DNA of 32,135 bases, from positions 1-32,135 of the IMG/VR virus record IMGVR_UViG_3300036801_000473; one strand, given 5' to 3'. Source of the DNA: a virus. The position numbers were made by a program, and so were the translations under genes. Below the pieces are notes generated by a model that saw only the letters and a program-made list of their open reading frames with translations, was not told the origin of the DNA and searched no databases. Positions 13,221 through 21,440 of the stretch are shown here, in pieces (position 1 is the stretch's first letter; each line of letters starts with the position of its first letter).

Positions 13221-14714
13221 ATGTTTGGCGATCTGAGTCAGCAGACGTTTGATCTGCTCAATAAGTCGGATATGTCCGCCTTGAATAAAACCACTATCGG
13301 CCAGTCACTTATCAGCGGAGTGGCCGGCAACTTGAACGCGTTTGATCTCAGCGGTCCGGCGCTTCAGCTTTATCCAGTGATTACGCCATTGCGTAACCGC
13401 CTGCCTCGCCAGGTGAGTGATCGCGGCGATCTTGCCACGCGCTGGAAAGCCATCACCGGCGTTAACACGTCGAACTTCGAACTCGGCGTGGCGCCAGGCC
13501 GTCGCTCGGCGGAAATGAGCGTTACAGAACAGGATTACGTTGCTTCTTACGCAGGCATCGGCTTGGAAGGCTCTGTGGATTGGGAAGCAGTCTGGGCCGG
13601 TGGCAAAGAGTTTGATAACAAAGCCACTCTCGTACAGTCATTGCTTCGCGCCGTGATGATCGGGGAAGAAAATATTCTTCTCAACGGCAACGCGTCCATG
13701 CCGCTCGGCACAGCTCCTCAACCCACCATTACATTGGCAGCTGGCGGTTCGTTGGGTAATCCTGTCAATCTTGTTGCCCTTGTCACGGCTCTCACGCCGC
13801 GTGCTCTGGCAAATAGCACTGTTTCGCTCACCGGCGTGCCATACGGCCAGGTCACTCGAGTCAATATTGATGGTACCTCCACGCAATATGGTGCCGGAGC
13901 AAGCGCCATCAGCACGGCTTCTGCCACGGTGCCCACTACCTCTGGAAGCCAGACTGCGGTAATTACGGTGCCTGCGGTGAAGGGAGCAGCTGGTTATGCG
14001 TGGTATCTCGGTACCACGGCAGCCAACGCAACTCTATGTGCCATTACCACTGTCAACAAAGTAACGGTTGCAGCATTTGTCCCGAGCACGCAGTTGGCTA
14101 CAGCCACAAACTCAAACGTGGATGGCTCAGCCAACACGCTGGTCTTTGACGGCTTCCTTACTCAAACTCTGAAATCCAGCGCCGGGTACTTCGCCTCGCT
14201 CGATGGCAATACTCTTACCGCGGACCAGGCGAATGGCATTCTGGAGATCGATACAGCCTTGCAGTGGTTTTGGGACAATAAACGCCTTAGTCCCACGGAA
14301 ATCTGGGTGAACTCGCAGGAAGCTCGCAACATTAATAAGAAGATCGTTGCTTCTGGCGGCGTGCCGCTCTTCCGTTTCACTCTGCCCGGCGGCAATGGGC
14401 CGGATGACAATCAGCCTGCTCTGCTCGGTGGCGCAAGCATCGCCAAGTATTGGAACAAGTTCACGCAGCAGTTCCTGGATATCCGCATCCATCCCAACCT
14501 TGCTCCGGGATCAATCTTCTTCAATAGCTCAGAGATTCCGTATCCGCTGTCTGGTGTGGACAACGTTTCTTTCGTCCGCTGCCGCCGCGACTATTACCAG
14601 ATCGAGTGGCCCGTGGTCTCTCGCCAATACGTTTACGGTGTGTACGCCGACGAAGTACTCGTCTGCCGCGCGCCGTTTTCTCTGGGCGTGATTGCCAACG
14701 TAGCCAACGGATAA
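13221..14714 (+). CDS. major capsid protein (HK97 fold) with inserted domain
   Basis: 497 residues, longer than the usual 300-400 for this fold. The N-terminal arm and E-loop region (ALQLYPVITPLRNRLPRQV, 48-66) and the C-terminal P/A-domain part (340-497, with SPTEIWVNSQEARNI and the DYYQIEWPVVSRQYVYGVYAD strand) are typical of capsids whose start is close to the scaffold gene. Residues about 168-300 are a Thr/Ala-rich beta segment that reads like an Ig/FN3-type domain (VPAVKGAAGYAWYLGTT), probably displayed on the capsid surface. It has a strong GGAGAAAAGGA ribosome site. No N-terminal delta domain is visible, which fits a separate scaffold. Confidence 0.9.
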   Translation: MFGDLSQQTFDLLNKSDMSALNKTTIGQSLISGVAGNLNAFDLSGPALQLYPVITPLRNRLPRQVSDRGDLATRWKAITGVNTSNFELGVAPGRRSAEMSVTEQDYVASYAGIGLEGSVDWEAVWAGGKEFDNKATLVQSLLRAVMIGEENILLNGNASMPLGTAPQPTITLAAGGSLGNPVNLVALVTALTPRALANSTVSLTGVPYGQVTRVNIDGTSTQYGAGASAISTASATVPTTSGSQTAVITVPAVKGAAGYAWYLGTTAANATLCAITTVNKVTVAAFVPSTQLATATNSNVDGSANTLVFDGFLTQTLKSSAGYFASLDGNTLTADQANGILEIDTALQWFWDNKRLSPTEIWVNSQEARNINKKIVASGGVPLFRFTLPGGNGPDDNQPALLGGASIAKYWNKFTQQFLDIRIHPNLAPGSIFFNSSEIPYPLSGVDNVSFVRCRRDYYQIEWPVVSRQYVYGVYADEVLVCRAPFSLGVIANVANG

Positions 14715-14756
14715 ACATTTCATCAGCGGCTTGACTGCCGCGGTCGCTGCTGATGA

Positions 14757-14787
14757 CTCCTCACCTTGTCAACCAGCATGTGAGGAG
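14757..14787 (+). other. hairpin after capsid gene (CTCCTCAC/GTGAGGAG)
   Basis: CTCCTCAC (14757-14764) pairs perfectly with GTGAGGAG (14780-14787). A weaker stem CATCAGC/GCTGATG (14721-14727 with 14749-14755) precedes it and a terminator-like hairpin follows at 14791. Three consecutive structures may protect the capsid mRNA 3' end. Confidence 0.45.
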
Positions 14788-14790
14788 ATG

Positions 14791-14835
14791 AAAGGCAGTC
14801 TGAGGTTCTCAACCCAGACTGCCTTTTCCTTTTTC
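14791..14835 (+). terminator. terminator-like hairpin after capsid gene
   Basis: AAAGGCAGTCTG (14791-14802) pairs with CAGACTGCCTTT (14815-14826), and the stem continues inward as GGTT-ctc-AACC with one bulged A. TTCCTTTTTC follows. A stem of this size after the most abundant virion gene would lower expression of downstream connector genes. Confidence 0.65.
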
Positions 14836-14862
14836 AACACTTTTTCATCTTGGAGGTAACCA

Positions 14863-15435
14863 ATGGCCGCCGCACCAGACGATCTTTGCACTCTTGCAGA
14901 CATCAAAGCTTGGCTGCCGAACCAGGGCAACAATGACGATGTAACTCTGCAAAGCCTCATAACCAATGCTAGCTTGCAAGTGCTGCAATACATTGACCGC
15001 CCGCACATCCTGTCCTCAGTGCTGGGCGCTCTCGCTGAAAATTATGACGGCAATGATTCTGACCGGCTTCTGCCGCGCCAGTTTCCCATCATTGCCGTAA
15101 CGGGCCTGAGCATTGATGGCACAACGGTCCAGCAATCCACCAGCCCAACCACACCGGGTTTCTTGTGGGACGCGCGCCGCGTTCTGCTGCGTGGCTTTCG
15201 CTTTTGCCGGGGCGTACAGAATATCCAGCTTTCATACACCGCAGGATATTCAAGTGTTCCGCTGGATTTAAAGCAAGCCGCTATTGAGGCGTTTGCGCTG
15301 GCGTATCGGCAGCGCGTTCGCATCGGTGAAAAATCCAACAGCATGGGCGGACAAGTAACCATCGCCTATGACATGAGCGATGTTCCGCCGCGTTCTATGT
15401 CTATTTTCAATCAATACCGGAGGCTGGCGCTGTGA
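14863..15435 (+). CDS. head-tail connector protein (HK97 gp6-like)
   Basis: 190 residues, with GGAGGT just before ATG 14863. The N-terminal helical part (LCTLADIKAWLPNQGNNDD, VTLQSLITNASLQVLQYIDR) is the signature of gp6-like connectors that form a ring under the portal. The middle is beta-rich (FPIIAVTGLSIDGTTV) and the C-terminus returns to helix (LKQAAIEAFALAYRQRVRIG). The last codon overlaps the next start as GTGA. Family call from motif memory and gene order. Confidence 0.85.
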   Translation: MAAAPDDLCTLADIKAWLPNQGNNDDVTLQSLITNASLQVLQYIDRPHILSSVLGALAENYDGNDSDRLLPRQFPIIAVTGLSIDGTTVQQSTSPTTPGFLWDARRVLLRGFRFCRGVQNIQLSYTAGYSSVPLDLKQAAIEAFALAYRQRVRIGEKSNSMGGQVTIAYDMSDVPPRSMSIFNQYRRLAL

Positions 15436-15890
15436 TCAAAGTAGAAATTGACGATTCGGCCTTGCAGCAGCTTCAACAGCGGCTTACTGAGCTGCCTCCG
15501 CGCATAGTGGCGGATGTGTACAAGGCGCTCACGCCACTGATCTATCAATCGCTGCAAAGCGCAATTCCAAAGTATTTCTCTGGTTCCGGGGGTTCATCGT
15601 CTACAGTCTTAACATCGCGCAGCGGCAACTTGATGAATTCCGTTTTGCAGTCCATACAGGCCAATACAGATGGAGAGACGCTTTCTGTCAGCATTGGCTC
15701 TGATTTGCCTTACGCGAAAATTCATGAGTATGGAGGTTTCGCCGGCCGTCGTGCTCCTTTCAAAAAGAAAAACGGACAGCGGCCGTACCTGCGTCCGCGC
15801 CCTTATCTCCAGCCTGCGATTAACGATCTGCAGCAGGCCTTGCCTGATCTGCTGGAGCAGGCAATTCAACAAGTGCAGGTGGAGCAATGA
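15432..15890 (+). CDS. HK97 gp10-like head-tail joining / tail component protein
   Basis: 152 residues starting at GTG 15432, which overlaps the connector stop (GTGA). Features of the gp10 family are the N-terminal helix with LQQLQQRLTELPPRIV, the central LSVSIGSDLPYAKIHEYGG, and RPYLRPRPYLQPAIND near the C-terminus. A Gly/Ser loop (SGSGGSSS) lies at about 50-58. Next start overlaps as ATGA. Probably a stopper or tail completion protein. Confidence 0.85.
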   Translation: MIKVEIDDSALQQLQQRLTELPPRIVADVYKALTPLIYQSLQSAIPKYFSGSGGSSSTVLTSRSGNLMNSVLQSIQANTDGETLSVSIGSDLPYAKIHEYGGFAGRRAPFKKKNGQRPYLRPRPYLQPAINDLQQALPDLLEQAIQQVQVEQ

Positions 15891-16339
15891 TCTTTCCTCG
15901 CGAACAGATTTACTCTGCGTTATTTACCACGTTGCAGGCCGCACTGCTAACGCCGGCTGGCCCATTCAAAACGGTCAGTCGGCGCTGGCAGGATCCATCG
16001 CAGGTTTCGCCTGCGGACCGTCCATCGCTGTATCAGGTGCAAAAAGATGAACTCACTGGAACCAGCGTCAACGGTCTGCCGATCCACGCAAAGATGACCG
16101 TCGATCTGGTTCTCTACACCTCGGGTGACAGCGAGCCCAGCTCGATTCCATCCACCGAACTCAACTCGCTCTTGGATGCAGTAGAAGCCGCCATTCGCAG
16201 CGCCACGCCAGGAATCGCGCAGTCCCTGGGCGGCAAGGTGTCGCACTGCCGTATTGAAGGAAAGATTGAAATTGTTGAGAACGTCATGGGTTCCATGGCG
16301 CTCGCGGTTATTCCGATAGAAATTCTCACCACCGCATAG
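15887..16339 (+). CDS. tail terminator-like protein
   Basis: 150 residues from ATG 15887, overlapping the preceding stop (ATGA). The helix-strand layout, MIFPREQIYSALFTTLQAAL at the start and VDLVLYTSGD then ELNSLLDAVEAAI in the middle, resembles the small tail terminator proteins (gpU/gp11-like) that cap the tube and contact the connector. Position between the gp10-like protein and the tube protein is the expected one. The specific family was not verified. Confidence 0.7.
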   Translation: MIFPREQIYSALFTTLQAALLTPAGPFKTVSRRWQDPSQVSPADRPSLYQVQKDELTGTSVNGLPIHAKMTVDLVLYTSGDSEPSSIPSTELNSLLDAVEAAIRSATPGIAQSLGGKVSHCRIEGKIEIVENVMGSMALAVIPIEILTTA

Positions 16340-16371
16340 TCAGCGCAGCTTTCGCAGGTAATTCAAATTCG

Positions 16372-16417
16372 CCGGCCTCAGCCGGTTCAATTCATTGGGA
16401 GTGCAGCATACGCTCCC
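16372..16417 (+). other. paired hairpins before tail tube gene
   Basis: CCGGC-ctca-GCCGG (16372-16385) is followed by GGGAGTG/CGCTCCC (16397-16403 with 16411-16417), ending six bases before the AGGAG ribosome site of the tube gene. No U-tract, so a 5' mRNA stabiliser is more likely than a terminator. Confidence 0.45.
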
Positions 16418-16434
16418 CAAAAGGAGAAACAAAA

Positions 16435-17160
16435 ATGTTTGAGTTTGGCTCAGGCACACTGTGGGGATTCCCGGTTGGCGGTAACACCGCCGCCAACCCC
16501 ACTCCCAAAAAATTCGGCACCTTGCAGGATGTCTCTTTGGATATCTCTGGTGACGTGAAACAGCTTTACGGCCAGAAGCAGTTTCCTGAAGCCGTGGCGC
16601 GCGGAAAATGCAAGATCACCGGCAAGGCCAAGTTTGCTTCCATCAACGGCAAGCAACTGAATGATCTTTTCTTTGGCCAGACCATGGGCAGCGGTATGGT
16701 GCAGACCTCGCTCGATGAAGTGCACACCGTCACAGCCGGCGCAGCCACCGCTACAAGCACACCCATTACCGATTTGGGCGTGATCTACCAGGCAACCGGC
16801 TTGCCCCTCACCAAAGTGGCATCCGCACCCACGGTTGGCCAATATTCCCAGTCAGGCTCAACCTATACCTTCAACACCAGTGATAACACGCAGGTTGTGT
16901 TGATCTCCTATACTTTTGCCGCAGCCGGCGTTGGCACACAGGCCAACATCACCAATCAGCTGATGGGCTTCGCCCCAACCATCCAGGTTCTGCTGGAGCA
17001 GGTTTACAACAATCAGCAATTCGGGGTTCTGTTGTATTCAGCCATGGCGTCCAAGCTGAGCTTTGCCACCAAGCAGGAAGACTTCCTGATCCCTGAATTT
17101 GATTTTGAATGCTTTGCCAATGCCGCAGGCAAGGTGATCGATATTTACTCGGCTGAGTAG
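16435..17160 (+). CDS. major tail tube protein
   Basis: 241 residues with AGGAG before ATG 16435. The N-terminal part (TLQDVSLDISGDVKQLYGQKQFPEAVARGKCKITGKAKF, split across residues 27-65) is typical of siphovirus tube subunits. Residues 125-162 form a beta segment (VGQYSQSGSTYTF) that closely matches residues 174-211 of the tail tip protein. The C-terminal part (TKQEDFLIPEFDFECFANAAGKVIDIYSAE) completes the tube fold. It is followed by a good terminator at 17177, as expected for a highly expressed gene. Confidence 0.85.
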   Translation: MFEFGSGTLWGFPVGGNTAANPTPKKFGTLQDVSLDISGDVKQLYGQKQFPEAVARGKCKITGKAKFASINGKQLNDLFFGQTMGSGMVQTSLDEVHTVTAGAATATSTPITDLGVIYQATGLPLTKVASAPTVGQYSQSGSTYTFNTSDNTQVVLISYTFAAAGVGTQANITNQLMGFAPTIQVLLEQVYNNQQFGVLLYSAMASKLSFATKQEDFLIPEFDFECFANAAGKVIDIYSAE

Positions 17161-17176
17161 GTGTCTCCTCCACTCG

Positions 17177-17201
17177 GGGCCTGAGCAATCAGGCCCTTTT
17201 T
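17177..17201 (+). terminator. intrinsic terminator after tail tube gene
   Basis: GGGCCTGA (17177-17184), GCAA tetraloop, TCAGGCCC (17189-17196), then TTTTTATTT. Perfect 8-bp stem with a GNRA-type loop; best-formed terminator in the window. Some readthrough must feed the chaperone and tape-measure genes unless they have their own promoter. Confidence 0.8.
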
Positions 17202-17226
17202 ATTTAAAGGACGAAAGGAATCTTTC

Positions 17227-17538
17227 ATGCTCAAGCAACAAACCGTTGCCACATCGCTGGGACAGTTAACCGTCTCGTCTCTTACTCTCGGCGAACTTCG
17301 CCAACTCGATTCGCTATTTCAGGAGAAACCCTCAACTGAAAATTCCGGACTCAGCTCCGTATTGCGCTATCTGCCGGTAATTCTCAACGCAGTTCGAAAA
17401 GTCCACCAGGACCTGACCGCAGAGCAGCTTGAAAATGGTCTTACCTTTGACGATTTCAATGCGCTTTTCAACGTGGTGCTTGAAGTCTCTGGCCTCAAAA
17501 AGGCCGCAACGGGGGAACCGACTCCGGTACCGGTATAG
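17227..17538 (+). CDS. tail assembly chaperone G
   Basis: 103 residues from ATG 17227, preceded by AAAGGA. It is a small, mainly helical protein (LTLGELRQLDSLFQEK, LPVILNAVRKVHQDL) between tube and tape measure, where siphoviruses encode the chaperone pair that coats the tape measure during assembly. Ribosomes that stay in frame stop at TAG 17536; those that slip -1 in the 17484-17538 overlap continue into the T part to make GT. The frame evidence for the shift is strong. Confidence 0.85.
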   Translation: MLKQQTVATSLGQLTVSSLTLGELRQLDSLFQEKPSTENSGLSSVLRYLPVILNAVRKVHQDLTAEQLENGLTFDDFNALFNVVLEVSGLKKAATGEPTPVPV

Positions 17539-17849
17539 CCGACTGGCCATTTATTTTTGGCCATGTTGCCACCGCTACCGGATGGACCTTGCGAGAAATA
17601 GAAAAAATGACTCTATGGGAGCTGAATGATCTTATGGCTTACTGGAAAGATCATCCGCCCGTGCACGTGCTGGTTGCCGCTTATTTGCTGGGCGGAAAAC
17701 AGGCTGGCTCCAGACGGCGAGGTTCCAGGAGCACTGGAGCCAGCACCTCAACTCATAACGACTTCAACTTTAATGATCTCGCCCGTGAAGTAACGTTTGC
17801 GGGAGGCAGTATAAGTAACAAACTACCGCTGGCTTATCGCCACGCTTGA
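17511..17849 (+). CDS. T domain of chaperone GT, expressed by -1 frameshift
   Basis: This frame (-1 relative to G) is open from 17484, just after a TGA at 17481-17483, to a stop at 17847-17849. It reads DWPFIFGHVATATGWTLREI, then MTLWELNDLMAYWKDHPP, the pattern of a W-rich tail chaperone T domain (GWT, then LT/E-L). It has no start codon with a ribosome site at its beginning, so fusion to G is the natural route. Two candidate slip sites are CAAAAAG (17496-17502) and GGGGGAA (17511-17517). The Thr/Ser-rich end carries TGASTSTHNDFNFNDLA. Confidence 0.75.
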   Translation, partial: GGTDSGTGIADWPFIFGHVATATGWTLREIEKMTLWELNDLMAYWKDHPPVHVLVAAYLLGGKQAGSRRRGSRSTGASTSTHNDFNFNDLAREVTFAGGSISNKLPLAYRHA

Positions 17850-17855
17850 AGTTAC

Positions 17856-17884
17856 TTGTCGAATGAAACTTGTTTTGCTACACT
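17856..17884 (+). promoter_or_regulatory. moron promoter TTGTCG-N17-TACACT
   Basis: TTGTCG (17856-17861), 17-base spacer, TACACT (17879-17884), giving a start near 17891, directly in front of the GGAGGT ribosome site of the secreted moron. It begins 7 bases after the chaperone stop. Confidence 0.55.
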
Positions 17885-17910
17885 TTCGCCCCTGGAGGTA
17901 TTTGCGAAAT

Positions 17911-18597
17911 ATGGGTTCGTTTGAAAGCGGTGCAAAGAAAATTGTATGGGCTGTTCTTCCTGTTGTGTTGTTTCTCTCCGCGGCATCCGCGGTTGATATC
18001 AGCAAGGATGCGATAACGGCGGTCCTTAACAAGGGCCTCCAGAAAGAGTTTGTCTTCTTTAGCCTTGCTATAGGCCGAGTGGGCGACAGTTGCGGTAATG
18101 GCGAAGGTTATGGCCACAAAGTGCAACCGCTCCCCAGCATGACCAGGTTTCATGCGGCGCAAAAAGCCGCGCTCGTAAAAATCACGCCAGATGGTCCCGG
18201 TCTTTGGAAGGTGGAAATGGTCAATCCGGCACCAGGTGTTCTGGAAAATCTGCAAAAAATGAAGCACGAAACAGGCGATGGTTGCGATTCAATTCCATTG
18301 ATTTACAGGGTAGCGACGAAGACTGTTGTAGATATAGGCAAAATTCAGGAAATCACCAGCGAGAAATCTGAAGTCGCATTTACCTGGAAGTGGACACTCA
18401 CCCCTTTTGGGGAAAAGCTGGTCAACAGTCTCACCGAACAAGAGCGCCGCGAACTTAATGCTTATATACATCCTCCACATGATCCCGTGAATCCTGACCC
18501 GACTTTTAACTTTGGTGACCTCACAACAAGCACCGCGACAAAGTCTGGAAAAAAGGCCTTAAAGAAAGCCGGCGACAGTTGGGTTTTAGATGAATAG
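17911..18597 (+). CDS. secreted moron protein inserted in the tail operon
   Basis: 228 residues from ATG 17911, chosen because GGAGGT (17894-17899) lies upstream and the peptide then begins with a clean Sec signal (GAKKIVWAVLPVVLFLSAASA). The longer reading from 17863 would include the promoter. The mature part has two cysteines (DSCGNGEGYG and GDGCDSIP), a mixed alpha/beta body and a Lys/Asp-rich tail. It sits between the tail chaperones and tape measure with its own promoter and a terminator at 18621, the definition of a moron. Family unknown; a periplasmic superinfection-exclusion role is a reasonable but untested guess. Confidence 0.75.
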   Translation: MGSFESGAKKIVWAVLPVVLFLSAASAVDISKDAITAVLNKGLQKEFVFFSLAIGRVGDSCGNGEGYGHKVQPLPSMTRFHAAQKAALVKITPDGPGLWKVEMVNPAPGVLENLQKMKHETGDGCDSIPLIYRVATKTVVDIGKIQEITSEKSEVAFTWKWTLTPFGEKLVNSLTEQERRELNAYIHPPHDPVNPDPTFNFGDLTTSTATKSGKKALKKAGDSWVLDE

Positions 18598-18620
18598 GTA
18601 ATTTTGTTTTCGGTATATCC

Positions 18621-18646
18621 AAGGCAGCCTACGGGTTGCCTTTTTT
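18621..18646 (+). terminator. intrinsic terminator after moron
   Basis: AAGGCAGCC (18621-18629), loop TACG, GGTTGCCTT (18634-18642), then TTTTATTT. Nine pairs including one G-T. The stem shares the GGCAGCC core with the hairpin at 11787. Confidence 0.75.
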
Positions 18647-18688
18647 ATTTGCTACAAGAAATTCTCAATAGGTTTGGAGTTACTTAAA

Positions 18689-20668
18689 ATGGCTGACAAT
18701 GAAATTTCCTTCAGATTTATTGGTAATGCCGATGATGCCAAAGAGGCTGCAAAAGCGGTAAGTGATGGGATTGGTCACGCTTCAGACTCTGTAAAAATAC
18801 TCGAAGACCTGATCGGCGTAAAAATTCCTGAATCGGTCACCAAAATGATTGCCTCCAGCGAACTGATTGGTCCTGCGCTGGATGCGGCTTTTACACCGCT
18901 CGCGATCATCTCTCTTGGCGTCGCAATTGCCGATGTAGCTGATAAGGCCTCAAAGTTTGCTGGCGAACTCATTTATGACACAAAAGCGCTTCAGGGTTTT
19001 GAAAACCAGATTAAGGCCGACAACAAAATCCTGGAGGACTACGCACGCAAGACCAAAGAAGCCACCCGCGCACTTCAACTCATGAACGCGCCGGATGAAA
19101 AGGCCAAAAATGCGCTGAAATTGCAATTCCAGATTGAAGATCAGGGCGGCTCTGCCAAGGAATTTACGGATCAGTTAAAAGCAAAGCAAAAAGAGCTCGC
19201 TGATTACATGAAGTCAACCGTCAAGACAGCTTTTGGTGATGCTGCTACGGGAATGCAGACGGACACAGAAGAACTTGCGAAGTACACGAAAGAGGGCGAA
19301 GAGCATATTGCGCAACTTGAAAGCGCCATAATTCTGCTTGGAGCAAGGCAGAAAGAGGCGGCTGCCTCTGAAGCGCTTACAGCGAAGCAAAATGAAGACG
19401 CGTTGAAGAGGGAGAGTGCGCTTCACGCCGCTGCTGCTGCTCAGAGGCAAGCAATACATAATGCTGTGGTAGCAGCAGAGCAGAACGCTTCCACCGTCCG
19501 TCTTCAGCAGCACAACAAGATTCTCACCGCCAAGCAGCTTGAAAATAACGCGACCAAGGAGCAGATTTCATTCGAGCAGGCCCTGGCCATGAGCAATCTG
19601 GCCAATGTGCAGTCCACGAAGCAACAAGCCGACTTTAATAAGAAAAGCGCGGAAAACGAAGAAAAGATCGTAGAGCTAAACCGCGATATTCAAGACAAAC
19701 AGGCGGAGCATAATGCTGCACTGCAGATTGCGCTTGGTTATACGACGCAGGAAAAAGCCGATCAACAAGCCCTTGCAACTTTAGAAAAAAACAAGACTGC
19801 CGCGCTGACGGAATCCAATAGCCGCATTGCTGCTCAAGATGCCCTGATCAAGCAACTCAATATAGATACCATGAACGGCATGCTTGGTTCGCCTGAGCAA
19901 AAAGCCGCACTTCAACAGGCGCTTCTTGAATACCAAAAACTGAAGATCGCGCAGCTAAACCTTGAAAAGAAGTATGACGATCAAATTGCAGGCTTGCAGC
20001 TAAAGCTGGCCAACACTTTTAGCGCACAATTCCGGAAGCAGCTTCTGAGTTGGCAGGACATCAATAAAGAGCTGGGCCAGACATTCCAGACGACGCTCAA
20101 TGGTTTTAACTCAGCCCTTACCTCGTTCGTCACGACCGGCAAGGCTAACTGGCAGCAGCTTGCCTCCAGCGCAATTTCTGAGATCGTTAAGATTGGTCTT
20201 CAGTATGCCGAGTCTCAATTGATGATGGAGATCATTGGCAAAACTGGAGCTCAAACCGAACTTCAGACCAAAGCCACAGCCGGTCTGGCACAAATCACAA
20301 TTGATAGTCAGGTGGCGATGGCTAACGCCTATGCGCCTTTAGCCGCCACGCCGCCTGCAGCAGCGGCAGCGGCGGCAGCTGCCGGTGCCGTGGTCCATGG
20401 TTTTGCTGCCCCAATTGTCGCGGCCAAATTCGCGCTAGGGGGAATTGTTCCAATGGATGGTCTTGCCTATCTGCACAAAGATGAGAAAGTGATTCCGGCC
20501 AGTATGAGCGGGACCGGTTTTTCCAGTAGTGCAGTGGGAGTTGGAGCTACCGTGATAGTCAACCACACGGTGCAGGCCGTAGACGCGGCTTCTTTTCAGC
20601 AACACATCCGCCGGCACAGCAACATGATCGCCAATGAAGTAACTCGAGCTCTCAAACGGAAGGCATAA
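18689..20668 (+). CDS. tail tape measure protein
   Basis: 659 residues from ATG 18689 (GGAG at 18676-18679 upstream). The protein is dominated by long coiled coils (residues about 110-460, e.g. KQKELADYMKSTVKTAFGD and QQADFNKKSAENEEKIVELN), with an early hydrophobic segment (FTPLAIISLGVAIADVA) and a late Ala-rich one (PPAAAAAAAAAGAVVHG), then the typical end LAYLHKDEKVIPASM. By the family rule of about 0.15 nm per residue this predicts a tail near 100 nm. The next start follows its stop by one base. Confidence 0.92.
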   Translation: MADNEISFRFIGNADDAKEAAKAVSDGIGHASDSVKILEDLIGVKIPESVTKMIASSELIGPALDAAFTPLAIISLGVAIADVADKASKFAGELIYDTKALQGFENQIKADNKILEDYARKTKEATRALQLMNAPDEKAKNALKLQFQIEDQGGSAKEFTDQLKAKQKELADYMKSTVKTAFGDAATGMQTDTEELAKYTKEGEEHIAQLESAIILLGARQKEAAASEALTAKQNEDALKRESALHAAAAAQRQAIHNAVVAAEQNASTVRLQQHNKILTAKQLENNATKEQISFEQALAMSNLANVQSTKQQADFNKKSAENEEKIVELNRDIQDKQAEHNAALQIALGYTTQEKADQQALATLEKNKTAALTESNSRIAAQDALIKQLNIDTMNGMLGSPEQKAALQQALLEYQKLKIAQLNLEKKYDDQIAGLQLKLANTFSAQFRKQLLSWQDINKELGQTFQTTLNGFNSALTSFVTTGKANWQQLASSAISEIVKIGLQYAESQLMMEIIGKTGAQTELQTKATAGLAQITIDSQVAMANAYAPLAATPPAAAAAAAAAGAVVHGFAAPIVAAKFALGGIVPMDGLAYLHKDEKVIPASMSGTGFSSSAVGVGATVIVNHTVQAVDAASFQQHIRRHSNMIANEVTRALKRKA

Positions 20669-20669
20669 G

Positions 20670-21347
20670 ATGAGCAATGTTCTATTCCCCAAAATTCGCG
20701 GGCTTTCCTGGGAAGTAGTAAAGAATCCCACACTCTCAACGGATATCCAGAGTTCGCTGGCAGGCCGGGAAGTGCGAATCCAGAATTTCCAGAATCCAAT
20801 CTGGGAATTCACGCTGGTCTATGAATATCTGCTAAACGATCCCAGATTTCGCGATGACACAGGATCAACTCCGCTGGAGCAGCTTGTTGGCTTCTTTCTG
20901 GCGCGCGGCGGGCAGTTTGATGATTTTCTGTTGAATGAAAGCGATCTGACGCAGCGCCTGGAAGATTCGGTATTTTCAGGCCAGCCGATTGGCACCGGCG
21001 ACGGCGTGAATGTCAATTTTCAACTGGTTCGCAATCTCGGCGGCTTTCTGGAGGCCTGCCAGAATCCTGCTAATCAATCTGCCCGGGTTTATGTAAACGG
21101 AGTGCCCAAAGTGCAGGGCACGGATTACACGATATCCTTGGGCGTGGTTACTTTTACTTTGGCGCCCGCGCTGGGTGCGGCCATCACGGCTGATTTCATT
21201 TTTCTGCATCGCGTCCGTTTTGACTTGGGCACGTCGCGCGGGAATGCAAGTTCCTCCAGCGGTACCAGAGAGGGAATTGAGTTCAGCAATTTTTACTACA
21301 ACCTGTATGAGTGCAAGGAAGTGCAGTTGATTTCGGTGCGCAAATAA
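20670..21347 (+). CDS. DUF2460 distal tail protein (GTA gp12-like)
   Basis: 225 residues. N-terminal FPKIRGLSWEVVKNPTLSTD and WEFTLVYEYL, then GGQFDDFLLNESD, are the recognised DUF2460 pattern of the gene transfer agent baseplate hub/distal tail ring. The C-terminal part carries VYVNGVPKVQGTDYTISLGVVTF, a beta module common in virion proteins, and ends in LYECKEVQLISVRK. First gene of the tip cassette, starting one base after the tape measure stop. Confidence 0.88.
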   Translation: MSNVLFPKIRGLSWEVVKNPTLSTDIQSSLAGREVRIQNFQNPIWEFTLVYEYLLNDPRFRDDTGSTPLEQLVGFFLARGGQFDDFLLNESDLTQRLEDSVFSGQPIGTGDGVNVNFQLVRNLGGFLEACQNPANQSARVYVNGVPKVQGTDYTISLGVVTFTLAPALGAAITADFIFLHRVRFDLGTSRGNASSSSGTREGIEFSNFYYNLYECKEVQLISVRK

Positions 21348-21440
21348 CGCGCATCGGCTCTTGGCCATTAGCCCTTGGCCTTTAGCCAACCCTGCGAACA
21401 TTCGCTTTAGCTAAGGGCTAATTACTAAAGGCTGATTTTC
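21348..21440 (+). repeat. TTAGCC-rich repeat block between tail genes
   Basis: The 93-base gap holds repeated GGCCATTAGCC / TTGGCCTTTAGCC units and the inverted TTAGCTAAGGGCTAATTACTAAAGGC. A similar low-complexity block is at 25700-25745 and another (AAAAGCCAAAAGCC) at 29850-29870. Such blocks look like host-type intergenic filler and break an otherwise tightly coupled operon. Confidence 0.5.
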
